Shown here: positions 12,396 through 21,700 of the stretch, in pieces
Position numbering within the stretch: the stretch's first letter is position 1
Layout: each line of letters starts with the position of its first letter
Assembly (NCBI RefSeq): GCF_964355755.1
Contig: NC_092673.1
Location: 22,823,001 to 22,887,000, forward strand
Direction of reading: 5' to 3'
Length of the DNA stretch: 64,000 bases
From: Antedon mediterranea
Lineage: Eukaryota; Echinodermata; Crinoidea; Comatulida; Antedonidae
Notes under the pieces: generated by a model
Seen by the model: only the letters and a program-made list of their open reading frames with translations
Database searches by the model: none
What the model was told of the DNA's origin: nothing
Translations under genes and position numbers: made by a program

Positions 12396-13408
12396 CTACG
12401 GTTCCTGCTTCAGATTTTCCAATTCTATTTGAAAGGTATTCAATATCCTGGCATTTCTTTTTGCTCTGCAGTGGAAACGAACTAAGACGACAAGCAAAAT
12501 TGGGCATATGACTGCGAGGCTATAAACGAGAAACTTATCAATATTCATTCGATTCATTCTGTTTGACACCTTCTGATTTGTTGTTTGTACCAAACGAGGC
12601 GTAGATGTAAAAATCTTCTCCTCTGGTGGTGCCACAACAGTGGCTGTCTTCTGAAAGTATTCATTTACGACATAAAGTGGTTCACTTTCAGCATATCTTG
12701 GAGGAACTTCATCTTGTACTTTTATTTGACATACGTATCTAGAGCCATTTGTACTGGTAGTTGCAGTTGCTGTTTCTTTAATCCAAACGTGTGTGTAATT
12801 TGATTCAATGGGCCAATTAACATGTGAAAAATTAAATTGTGTTGTGGCATCCCACTTTAACTCTGGTTCAGGGTTTGTCTTCTCACACACACAAGTTACA
12901 ACAAGAACTTCACTCAATGTGTAAGTTGACTTCATAAATTGGACAATGGGATATTCTTGTGATGGTATTTCACGCACAGTCAGCTTCCCAATTCTGGAAG
13001 TAAGCATGATATTGCCATTGTATTTAAAAAAACAACGGTAATCTCCAACATCTTCTCTCTTCAATGGATCGATCCTCAAAACATGTCTTGCATCTTCATA
13101 TGTATTGTGAAATGTATATCGTGTCAGGTCAAAGCCATTACTTGGTTGACTGATGATGTAAGAACCTTTGGTCCAGATGACATCGTAGTTGCGTTTCATG
13201 TCATCTTGGATATCTGCAAAGATGCAGGTGACACATGCTTGTCTTCCTTCTACTGCTGATTGGTCCATTGGTTCATACGCAAACTTCACCGCGAAACCTT
13301 TTTGGCACAATAGTAGAATGATAAGCAATACACTGTATTTATGTAAAGCTTTGTACATTGTCGCAACTAGAGTAATCATGGTAAGCAGTAAGTCTGAAAA
13401 GTAAGTAT
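12396..13408 (-). CDS. Two-Ig-domain membrane protein, main exon
   Basis: The frame is open from acceptor TATATTTTCAG (exon start 13408) to TAG at 12396-12398. From the in-frame ATG at 13379 it encodes 327 residues. Residues 15-30 form a hydrophobic segment (YSVLLIILLLCQKGFA), a cleavable signal or signal anchor. A V-like Ig domain follows (Cys52, Trp69, and Cys116 in DVGDYRC, the classical D-x-G-x-Y-x-C), then a second Ig-like domain (Cys163 or Cys165, Trp176, Cys217 in RYVCQI). A Thr-rich stalk leads to a transmembrane segment at about 283-303 (FLVYSLAVICPILLVVLV) and a short basic tail without ITIM/ITAM tyrosine motifs. N-glycosylation sequons are at 183, 194 and 211. Both Ig domains in one exon is unusual. 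Such proteins usually act in adhesion or immune recognition; the ligand is unknown. Confidence 0.85.
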
Positions 13409-14543
13409 CTGAAAATATAAGACAATGTATTAACAGTTGATTTGGTTCTCCAATGTCAACTAATTATATAATGCAAAGCCAGACAAATTTAGCACAGACC
13501 GGGTTATCACCTTTATAATGCACACAGAAAATGTCACAATGTATGATGGAAATTTAAATTGTGGCAGATGGCAATAAATTATTAATTATTTAAAATACAC
13601 AAACATTTACTTTTATTTCATTGAAATTGTTTTTGTTGATTTAACTTTTTCACTGCGCAGCCTTAGTCCCAGCTATGTGCGTATATGCATTTAAGAAATT
13701 TGTAAAAAAATACTAAATGACATAATTTTGTAATTATTTTAAAAGGTTGGTCTATGGTTGGAAGTAAAAAAAAAAGCTAATTTGCATATTAATGACATCA
13801 TTACAACTATTTTGGATTTCCTGTTTTTTTTATCAATTCATGATAAAAATTAGTTTTTCTATAATTTTTATGGAATATGGTTTTCCCACTGGATATTGAT
13901 GAAGATATGTGTAACGAATAAAAATATCAAACAAAGGTGAATTATTTTTATTGTTTTATAAAAAAATTTGGCATAAAATTGTTGGTCAAAATCGTATAAA
14001 AACGAAATTTTTCTAAAAAATCACTGTTACAGAAAAACTAACAACTAATTCCAAATTCTTTTTGCAGAATGAACATGATATTGCCCTTTGGGTGGGTAAA
14101 AATTGGTAATTGGAGGATGTTTTTGTGCCATTATAGCTAAATAATAAGGTTATAATAATAACATGTGATAGAGGGCGCAAGTTAAAATAGAAATTTCAAG
14201 ACGATATTAACAACTATAGAGGCCGCATATTGTGCTAAAAATTAGTTTTAATGAATTATATCTTAATATCTTCAAGTTTATCAAAAAACTATAGAGGGAG
14301 CTATATATTATAGGCAAATACAAATAAACAATAATTTTTCTCATACCCAGTAATACCGAATATACGCAGTTCAACGACATTTGTTTATACCCGGTACTAC
14401 CAGGTACATGCAGTGAAAGAGTTAAACTAAAAAAAAAGATAGTTTAATATAATAATACTTGGTTTTTTTAACAGGGGTGAACTGTTCAATTTTGGTTCAA
14501 CAAAATGTATTTATATCTTGTCTGTATCATCAATGGATCATAC
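13409..14543. other. Intron of the Ig-domain gene
   Basis: A+T-rich, with no exon or clear element recognised. The acceptor at its 3' end (minus strand) is strong. A second AG inside the downstream exon (ACTTTTCAG) could act as an alternative acceptor 15 nt further on. Confidence 0.5.
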
Positions 14544-14588
14544 CTTGTTCACTGGCTTGTGTAGTGGTCTCTGTATCATCTTGCTTAT
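14544..14588 (-). CDS. 45-nt phase-1 exon of the Ig-domain gene
   Basis: On the minus strand, acceptor CATCTTCACAG and donor CAAG/GTATGA bound 45 nt. Read in phase 1 they encode KQDDTETTTQASEQ, an acidic Thr-rich linker; the phase-0 frame is also open but less typical, and the third frame has a stop. Phase is 1 in and 1 out, so the exon can be skipped without a frameshift. It joins in frame to the Ig exon at 13408. RNA evidence would settle it. Confidence 0.55.
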
Positions 14589-14639
14589 CTGTGAAGATGT
14601 AATATTTTTTGTAATATTAGTAAAATAATTTCATATAAG

Positions 14640-14860
14640 TATGTATAATAATAGTTCATTCTTATATAGCGCATATACTGTAAGGAAGCTCTCAATGCGC
14701 TGAACATTATTACCCAGTCATTTTTTGGATCAAACACGTATGGAAACATACTCCCATAATGCAGCAAGTAATCAGCGCAAAGTTGTGTCTTGATATAACC
14801 AGGTTCCCATTTATACCATCGGGTGCTGTATGGAGCTGGAGTCCCATCAGGCATTTGAAA
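14640..14860. repeat. Possible interspersed repeat in the Ig-gene intron
   Basis: The block containing TATATAGCGCATATACTG, CAATGCGCTGAACATTATTA and GAAACATACTCCCATAATGC resembles dispersed short elements common in marine invertebrate genomes. This is recognition from general familiarity; only one copy is in the window. Two overlapping minus-strand open frames cross it, but I read them as chance. Confidence 0.3.
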
Positions 14861-14971
14861 TCAGCACTGCTGACTCTTATGGCAGCCTCAGATGTATTGG
14901 CTCTTGCCGTTCCTTTGGTCAAGGTGAAAACCGACTTAATCTACATCATTACCATAATTAATATAACATAC

Positions 14972-15001
14972 CTAGATTTGGTCTAGATGTCTCAACATTA
15001 C
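14972..15001 (-). CDS. 30-nt phase-1 micro-exon of the Ig-domain gene
   Basis: Acceptor TTTTATTTTTTATAG and donor CTAG/GTATGT bound 30 nt. In phase 1 it encodes NVETSRPNL plus split codons at each end; the other frames contain stops. Its phase matches the first coding exons (which end in phase 1) and the 45-nt exon (which starts in phase 1). The product would begin MAKAKE, then C, NVETSRPNL, D, then the acidic linker. Because the exon is so short, it could still be chance. Confidence 0.45.
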   Translation of the reverse strand, partial: VMLRHLDQI

Positions 15002-15399
15002 CTATAAAAAATAAAATTTTTAAATCATTATTTCAATAAAAAAAGAAACCAGATTTATATAATATATATGTATAGAAAAACTTGACCAGTGATATTATAC
15101 TGGAAATTAAATAATAAATTTAAAAACAATTAAGATGCGGCAATCTGTGAGAATGAACCACTCAACAGATATTCGAAATAAGAATCTTCTGCTTGATATG
15201 TGGACATCCTACTACCATTAGGCTACTGGACATTTTATGGTATGTTTCAAATCTGATTGGATAGTGAGTCTTTTATTGATACACCTCATCTTGCAGTATA
15301 TCAATTCACAAAATGGGATCTTCAAAAAGATACTTTTATATATGTGTATACAGTGTATTCCAACATATGACAAATGTTAGGGACAATATCGCTGAGCTA
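15002..15399. other. Intron sequence, nothing recognised
   Basis: A+T-rich sequence between the micro-exon and the antisense Gypsy remnant. No open frame of interest. Confidence 0.45.
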
Positions 15400-16060
15400 T
15401 GGATGTTTCTGGAGTCGCCAAGTCAAGAACAACTCCGTACCCTCCGATGGGAAATGATGATGATTCGATCCTTATCTCCCAAGGACAAGTACCAGTGGCC
15501 TCAAGCTCCAAAGCCTGACTTTCGCAACTCGACTGTTCATGAATCAACCGGCTATGCACCATTTTACCTCATGTTTGGAAGGGTGCCACGGTTACCAGTA
15601 GACATGGTTTTCCGAACTTTCTCGCACACTGATCAATCTCCAGACTACAATGCCTTTCAAAGTCGCTTGAAGATGCCATTAAGACAGTTGAGGTGACTGC
15701 ACGGAAAAACCAACGACGACAAGCCAGATTGTATGACAGGAAGATGAGAGGTACCGACATTGAAATAGGTGATCACGTCTTAAAAGCCAACAAAGGTGCA
15801 GGGAAACGAAAGGTCGTTGATAGGTGGGATTCAGATACCCATGTAGTTTTAGAAAAATGGCCGGAAACTCATACATTCTGATTAAAAAGTAACACATCTG
15901 GAAAGGTTTGTGTTGTTCACCGGAACTTCATTTTAAAAGTTAATTTCCTTCCAGTGAGTGACGAAAATGTAGCAATTGAGACGTTGTCTTCTACACCTTC
16001 TGACCATGGTGATGTCATGACAGATATAACAGATCATGATGCATCATCAACGAACTGAAC
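15400..16060 (+). pseudogene. Ty3/Gypsy retrotransposon integrase C-terminal remnant
   Basis: The plus strand carries the end of a Gypsy integrase core: a degraded SLSPKDKYQWPQ, then NSTVHESTGYAPFYLMFGR and VPRLPVDMVF, which is the characteristic block after the catalytic glutamate. The frame shifts near 15690 to RQARLYDRKMRGTDIEIGDHVL, the typical post-core GPY/F-like region, and later stops and shifts break the frame before VVHRNFILKVNFLPV. The DDE core, reverse transcriptase, gag and LTRs are not seen. It lies antisense in intron 1 of the Ig-domain gene and must be inactive. Confidence 0.85.
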
Positions 16061-16589
16061 AACCAGCTATTTGGAAAGATGTGGACCTTATGTCCCTGAA
16101 ACTGCAGTACCGGAATCTGTAGAAGAGGGCGCTGTCACACTGATCGGACGTGCATGATAAATCTGTTAAACATGCCTTTTTAAATCGGCTTAAATTTTCA
16201 CATTTAGTAACCATCCAAGAAATTTAGTATATGTTTATTATTAACTATTGTGAACTAATTCTTCTGTAAATAATACCAGGAGGTATCTAACTAACTTCTT
16301 AGGCTAGGCCTATGTTTGTTTGTGTCTGCGTCATCAGCGGATGGCGGTAACAGTTAGGAGGCGCTGGGGTCCGGGACGACCGAAACACAACTGGTGTCGG
16401 CCTAGGTACATTGACAGATCCCGGGCCGACGACTCATGGCGCAACCCCATACTTCTGTTTGGGTTCTAGTTGTCAATAGATATTAATCAAGTGTATGTTC
16501 CTATAAGTATCCGTGAATAAGTGCATTTTGTAGGATAGTAGATAATAAATAAATCATTTTGCTTGACAAATCCAAAAGAAATTACTCAC

Positions 16590-16608
16590 ATTCTTTAGCT
16601 TTCGCCAT
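16590..16608 (-). CDS. First coding exon of the Ig-domain gene, copy 1 (closest to the gene body)
   Basis: On the minus strand AAG-ATG opens a six-codon frame, MAKAKE, plus one base, ending at a consensus donor (AAT/GTGAGT). Phase 1 fits the 30-nt, 45-nt and Ig exons. The 5' untranslated part lies at higher coordinates within the repeat unit. Only the start-plus-donor geometry and its conservation in all three units support it. Confidence 0.55.
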
Positions 16609-16651
16609 CTTGACTGATGGCTTGATCACAAGTGATCCGGTCCACTACTAC

Positions 16652-16690
16652 TTCCTGGAAATCTGTTGTTATTGTTTCTAGGTGACGTCA
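16652..16690 (-). promoter_or_regulatory. STAT-like palindrome and CRE upstream of first exon copy 1
   Basis: TTCCTGGAA (16652-16660) matches the STAT consensus TTCCNGGAA, and TGACGTCA (16683-16690) is a perfect CRE/ATF site. They lie about 45 and 75 bp upstream of the ATG at 16608. The same pair is at 17072-17080 and 17100-17107, and at 17489-17497 and 17520-17527. Binding is inferred from motifs only. Confidence 0.45.
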
Positions 16691-17009
16691 TACTTTTTCG
16701 TAGCAGTGATGTGTATACGTGATCGAGATGTACAGCCCCTTCGTCGCGGTTGATTGATTTTTTTTATACGTTAGGTAGGAGGCGCTGGGGTCCGGGACGA
16801 CCGAAACACAACTGGTGTCGGCCTAGGTACATTGACAGATCCTGGGCCGACGACTCATGGCGCAACCCATACTTCTGTTTGGGTTCTAGTTGTCAATAGA
16901 TATTAATCAAGTGTATGTTCCTATAAGTATCCGTGAATAAGTGCATTTTGTAGGATTGTAGATAATAAATAAATCATTTTGCTTGACAAATCCAAAAGAA
17001 ATTACTCAC

Positions 17010-17028
17010 ATTCTTTAGCTTTCGCCAT
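17010..17028 (-). CDS. First coding exon of the Ig-domain gene, copy 2
   Basis: The coding part and donor are the same as in copy 1 (MAKAKE plus one base, then GTGAGT). It would give the same protein start from a promoter about 420 bp further upstream. If transcription starts here, the exon of copy 1 could be skipped or spliced out because it has no recognisable acceptor of its own. Confidence 0.5.
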
Positions 17029-17426
17029 CTTGACTGATGGCTTGATCACAAGTGATCCGGTCCACTACTACTTCCTGGAAATCTGTTATTGTTTCTAGGT
17101 GACGTCATACTTTTTCGTAGCAGTGATGTGTATACGTGATCGAGATGTACAGCCCCTTCGTCGCGGTTGATTGATTTTTTTTATACGTTAGGTAGGAGGC
17201 GCTGGGGTCCGGGACGACCGAAACACAACTGGTGTCGGCCTAGGTACATTGACAGATCCTGGGCCGACGACTCATGGCGCAACCCATACTTCTGTTTGGG
17301 TTCTAGTTGTTAATAGATATTAATCAAGTGTATGTTCCTATAAGTATCCGTGAATAAGTGCATTTTGTAGGATTGTAGATAATAAATAAATCATTTTGCT
17401 TGACAAATCCAAAAGAAATTACTCAC

Positions 17427-17445
17427 ATTCTTTAGCTTTCGCCAT
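17427..17445 (-). CDS. First coding exon of the Ig-domain gene, copy 3 (outermost)
   Basis: Identical in coding sequence and donor to copies 1 and 2. The conserved start codon, donor and upstream motifs in all three copies argue against one being simply decayed, although recent duplication alone would give the same picture. Confidence 0.5.
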
Positions 17446-17608
17446 CTTGACTGATGGCTTGATCACAAGTGATCCGGTCCACTACTACTTCCTGGAAATC
17501 TGTTGTTATTGTTTCTAGGTGACGTCATACTTTTTCGTAGCAGTGATGTGTATACGTGATCGAGATGTACAGCCCCTTCGTCGCGGTTGATTGATTTTTT
17601 TTTTTTTT

Positions 17609-18211
17609 CTAGGCCCTAGTAGTAAAACCTAGGCTAGAGAGAGTATTTGATTTGATCTTCAACCTAAAAGGCTTGGGCTAGGCCTACGACTTGTTTCACA
17701 TAACTGAGATAGTTACAGTCAGTCTACCTACATAGATGAGACGGTGTATCTGGCTCACCATAGTGCACTATTATAATTTGACAATATTTACTAATGGCTC
17801 TGGGGAACCCCTGCACTAACATCCCATGTGGGTTGTTTAGATGTTTGATTGTTTACCTCCGCCAAGGAGGTATATGTAAGCGATCGCATGTGTTTGTTTG
17901 TCTGTTTGTTTGTTTGTTAGCAGGATTACTTAAAAAGTAATTACAAGTTCTTTACCAAAATGAATCTACATATATGTGGTCAAGGACCATTCCATTAAAT
18001 TTTGGGACCATTTGGGACTTGAAGTAAAGTATAGTTTTCAGACCTGCTAGTGTTAAAAGATAGAACAGAAATTTCAAAAGCCGGTGAGCAGTCTTAAAGT
18101 AAAACAAGTGAATCATTGGATTTCAAAATTGTTTCTATAGCAAATAATAGAGACTAGAAATGGGTTTGAATGAAATATACATTAAATATACATTAAACCT
18201 TTTAGTATAAA
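17609..18211. other. Region between the Ig-gene promoters and the PARP 3' end; repeat remnant
   Basis: No catalytic PARP exon is found here on the minus strand. The segment from about 17858 to 18060 starts with CCTCCGCCAAGGAGG, then a TTTG tandem run and TTAGCAGGATTACTT. This resembles a dispersed element I know from marine invertebrate genomes; the class is not determined. Confidence 0.5.
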
Positions 18212-18400
18212 CTAGAATTTAATTCGTCACTTTGACGAATTATAGGTGATCATTTTTATCATTTTACTGAAATAAATTTATTTTTTGACATGCACGTACG
18301 TACAAACGATCAGAAAATGTTGATGTATGCCATCCTATTATACGCTTATAGTGCTGAGTTGTGCCTATTATATGCCATATACAATATTTACAGTATATAA
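18212..18400 (-). mobile_element. Left-end fragment of family-2 Helitron-like element
   Basis: CTAG at 18212 is followed by hairpin AATTCGTCA-CTT-TGACGAATT and then ATAGGTGATCATTT, as at 31253. The match continues for about 190 bp (GATGTATGCCATCCTATTAT) and then breaks into the CACAAATGTG-type minisatellite. Read on the minus strand this is the 3' terminus of the element. It sits just downstream of the last PARP exon I can find. Confidence 0.7.
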
Positions 18401-18404
18401 TGTA

Positions 18405-18502
18405 ATAAAGAGCACCCATAAAATGTGTAAACGCATCACCCACAAATGTAATAAAGAGCGCCCACAAAATGTGCAAACGCATCACCCACAAATGTGAAAA
18501 AA
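18405..18502. repeat. CACCCACAAATGTG minisatellite fragment
   Basis: Short units of the type CATCACCCACAAATGTG and AAAGAGCGCCCACAAAATGT match the foldback element at 27064-28093. It is fused directly to the Helitron-like fragment and lies 89 bp downstream of the PARP exon's donor. Confidence 0.75.
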
Positions 18503-18591
18503 ACGAGTGCTGCCATGAAGCATAATTAAATCATGATAAGCAGTTATTTTATAATTTGTTGTGTAAAAATATATCTTTAAACTACTCATAC

Positions 18592-18766
18592 CATTTTTCC
18601 CAGCATAGCTTCTGTTGAAACCTCCTTTATTAATCTTGTTAATGGTTCCTTCATCAGTGCCATGGTACAAGACTCGTTCATATTGTGTACCTGGCATGGT
18701 CTTCGCAAATGTTTCCTGTTTGGCAGTGTAATGGTTCCATAACTCGATGTTTTGAATGCGACTGAT
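18592..18766 (-). CDS. PARP catalytic domain, middle exon (last one found)
   Basis: The exon is 175 nt, acceptor TTTTTATAG, donor AATG/GTATGA, phase 0 in and 1 out. It encodes ISRIQNIELWNHYTAKQE, then YERVLYHGTDEGTINKINKG and GFNRSYAGKN. HGT contains the NAD-binding histidine of the PARP H-Y-x triad, and GFNRSYAGKN is the PARP14-class signature. The exon boundary falls just before the expected AYGKG-type block, so the absent next exon would hold the second triad residues and the rest of the fold (roughly 90 residues). As the window stands the enzyme would be catalytically incomplete. Confidence 0.85.
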
Positions 18767-21700
18767 CTATAAAAAGTATATTATTATAATGTACACATTC
18801 TATGGACAGTTTGATATGTTTGTAAATTCAGGTGACGTCGTTTTAGTAAAATGTTGATACATAGGCATATGTTGGCTAACATCAACAGCCCATCAAAAGT
18901 CCAGCGTATAAGTAAAATGTCGGTACTGTACACGTATGTTATACATCCATGATGTATGTTGGCTGTTCATCGAAGTGTGTAGACAAAACAATTAAACTAG
19001 TTAAAAATGTGTATCAAGACCTTACAAACCTTGACTATAGCCTGTATTTGATACTGTCCATCTAATGAAGCAGTAAACTTATCCACAACATCGTGATATT
19101 CACTACTACCTGATAGAACATCTTTAACTTCGAGTTGTTGACTTTTATTCCTATTTGACCAAGTGGTAGGGACACTTAATCCAACTAATAAATAAAAAAT
19201 TGTTGTTATAGATCAAAATTAATTACTGTACTAGCAATTTTTGACAATTTAGAGACTATCCCTATTATGTTTTAGACTACCACCACAGCCATGACTCATG
19301 TTTTCCTCAATTCTGATATACAGTACTAAACTCAATACATTTGAGAACCGTTGTGACCTGTAAATCCCACCCCATATTCTTAAGACTACTACAGAGTAGT
19401 AACTGGCTTTGCCTGCAAATTTCAGTTTATTTCTGAGAATCTGCCTGCAGCTTCTAAAAAATGTTTACTATACGCATAGAGTAATAATGTTGTTATATTA
19501 TACTTTGAAGCATAAAACAAAATATATACCGGTACGTCTCCAGAACCAGCCATACCATGGATATAGAAAAAAAATTGAAAAAAAAGAGAGCTCTATGTTC
19601 CCAGACAATGCACTAACTGTATATTGTACATCAAAATATGAAACGAAATGTATAAGTATCCATGACCAGCTCTATAATTGGGGACGATTGAGCTAAGACA
19701 ATTTTGAAAACTAGAGCTGCAGGTCTTCAAAAACTACACTTATGACTTTAAAAAATTCAGGCCTAAAGGCCTAAAAAAGTGCCCCTTTTTACCTTTATTT
19801 GGAGGGGAATGCGTCCGCAAGCGTAGACCATTTTCCCTCGGGGAAAATCAGTTTATTTCCCAGATGTGAATCTGGAATTTTGATGTATGATGAGCAGTTC
19901 ATGACATACAGGACATTGGAAATGTAATAACTTAGCTATAATAAGATGTTGGAAAAATGTTTGTTTAGTGATGTAGGCGAGCCTACAGTGAAACGTCTAT
20001 TTTAGGTACCCCACGGTACAGGGTTAATCGTAAATAAAAAAAAACAATAGATCGCGAACATAATTCGTACCCTTTTGCTGTACAGCGTACTTCAATACAC
20101 AGTTCACAACGTAACGCTTCGGTAAAGTTCGCCTGGAAACTAACAGTACACATTCTGGTCCCTGGATAGAACATAATATCACGCGTAAACCACAATGGGC
20201 CAAGCCCAATGTTAAACAATTCGTACAAAGGGACACCGCCAGACAAGTGCGTACCTATTGTTTATTAGATCGCCGGCAATAATGCATGCAAAAAAGTGTA
20301 ATAGCTCTCCGTCCGACGTACTAAAAAAATGGAACGAAGTGAACACGAATGATTTTTACTGTATATTATATTCCCCGACGAAAAAGGGGGGGGGGCGCGC
20401 TAGGTTCCCCGACAAGGGGGCTACTCCGTTTGTTGGATAATCTCTCTTATGACATTATATCCAATGATTGGATGTAGGAAACAATGTGGGAAATGTTGAT
20501 TGATTTCCTGTTGAAAGTGCTAACCATTCTAGGTACGGAATGTCTGTTCCATTACATGCTGAAAGCTTAATTAAGATCCGACTCCAACAGCTCACGTAAA
20601 ATCCTGTAATATATCAGAAAATCTGTTCATCCACCATACCTGTGATCCTGTGTCAAATAATTTGATGACACACGTCATGTTACCAATAAGTTTGACAATG
20701 TGTTTTTGGATAAGATGACTGACTGGATGACTAGTGGATTCAAAGAATCTTCTACTCCTATTTTCTTTAGGGGACCTCTCCGTGTCTATGGTCTCTTGCG
20801 TTGCACTGGATTGACCGTTGTTCGTTTCTTTGTCTCCTACAGCCTCTAGCAAAGTGGTTGGATCTACCGCACTTAAAACAGTGTTTACATTCTGCTCCTT
20901 TCCCATTCTGTTTTCACATCCTCTTTCTCGAGTCTTCCTTTCAGTTCTCGGTTGTACCATGTCCGTGTCTTCATCCCTTTTATCCTGCTGTCCATCTGCT
21001 ACTATGGAAGCAGTGCTGATGTACGTTTTTCCTTTCTGGGATCTAATTCTCTCTTCTAAATTATCCACCAGTGCCAAGGCAATTTTCAGTGTTTGAATGA
21101 AGGTGTTTTGCACAAATTCCGCATCATTATTTATTGTTGATTTGTCTTCTTGAGATGGAAAAGTTACTCGTTGGCGAAGGCTCTTTGCCCGCATCACAAA
21201 ATCTTGTGTTGCTTCAGATTTTCAAAGTGATACTGCTGCAAGTTCTTGATACAAATCCATAGCATCTCTTTCTTTGTAAGGGGTCTCAAAATCCTTCGTA
21301 ATTGTGGTAATTTGACATCAATTCTCCCTTTCAGGTAGATTCTTAGTGGTAGCTCCGGGCTTAGCGCCTACGAGAAAATCACCAAGATCTCTCTTGAAGT
21401 ATAACCTTTTTGAACTGAATCCTCTATTTGAATGACGAGACTATAGCTTCCCTGTATGGCCAGGTGCCCCAATCTGTTTACTCAGCTTCAGATCTCGTCT
21501 ACCCCATGAAAATTAAAGCACCCACAAGCCCTTATTCTCTGGCGTTGGTATCTCACCCCCTGCAGACGTCACCTGATTTACTGCAACTTGGATTACTTCC
21601 TTCGGTGCCACAAATTCACCAACTATTAGTTCCAAAATGCTAATATTTTATCTTCCATTGCATCTACCTCATCACCATCCAAGATTATATTATTTATTAA

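Larger units (their letters stand above)
16356..17608. repeat. Three tandem copies of a ~417-421 bp promoter/first-exon unit
   Basis: Units start at 16356, 16777 and 17194, each with AGGAGGCGCTGGGGTCCGGG, and run to the poly-T near 17600. They differ by only a few substitutions and a 3-bp indel. Each contains, on the minus strand, a CRE (TGACGTCA), a STAT-like palindrome (TTCCTGGAA), the palindrome GATCACAAGTGATC, then ATG, six codons and a splice donor. The high identity implies recent duplication or homogenisation. Confidence 0.95.

Noticed and set aside
18482-18590. Continuation of the PARP frame past the donor (GMSSLKIYFYTTNYK), resembling a catalytic strand
   Set aside because: It starts with a consensus donor GTATGAG, lacks the AYGKG-type block and runs into repeats; the IYF resemblance is chance.
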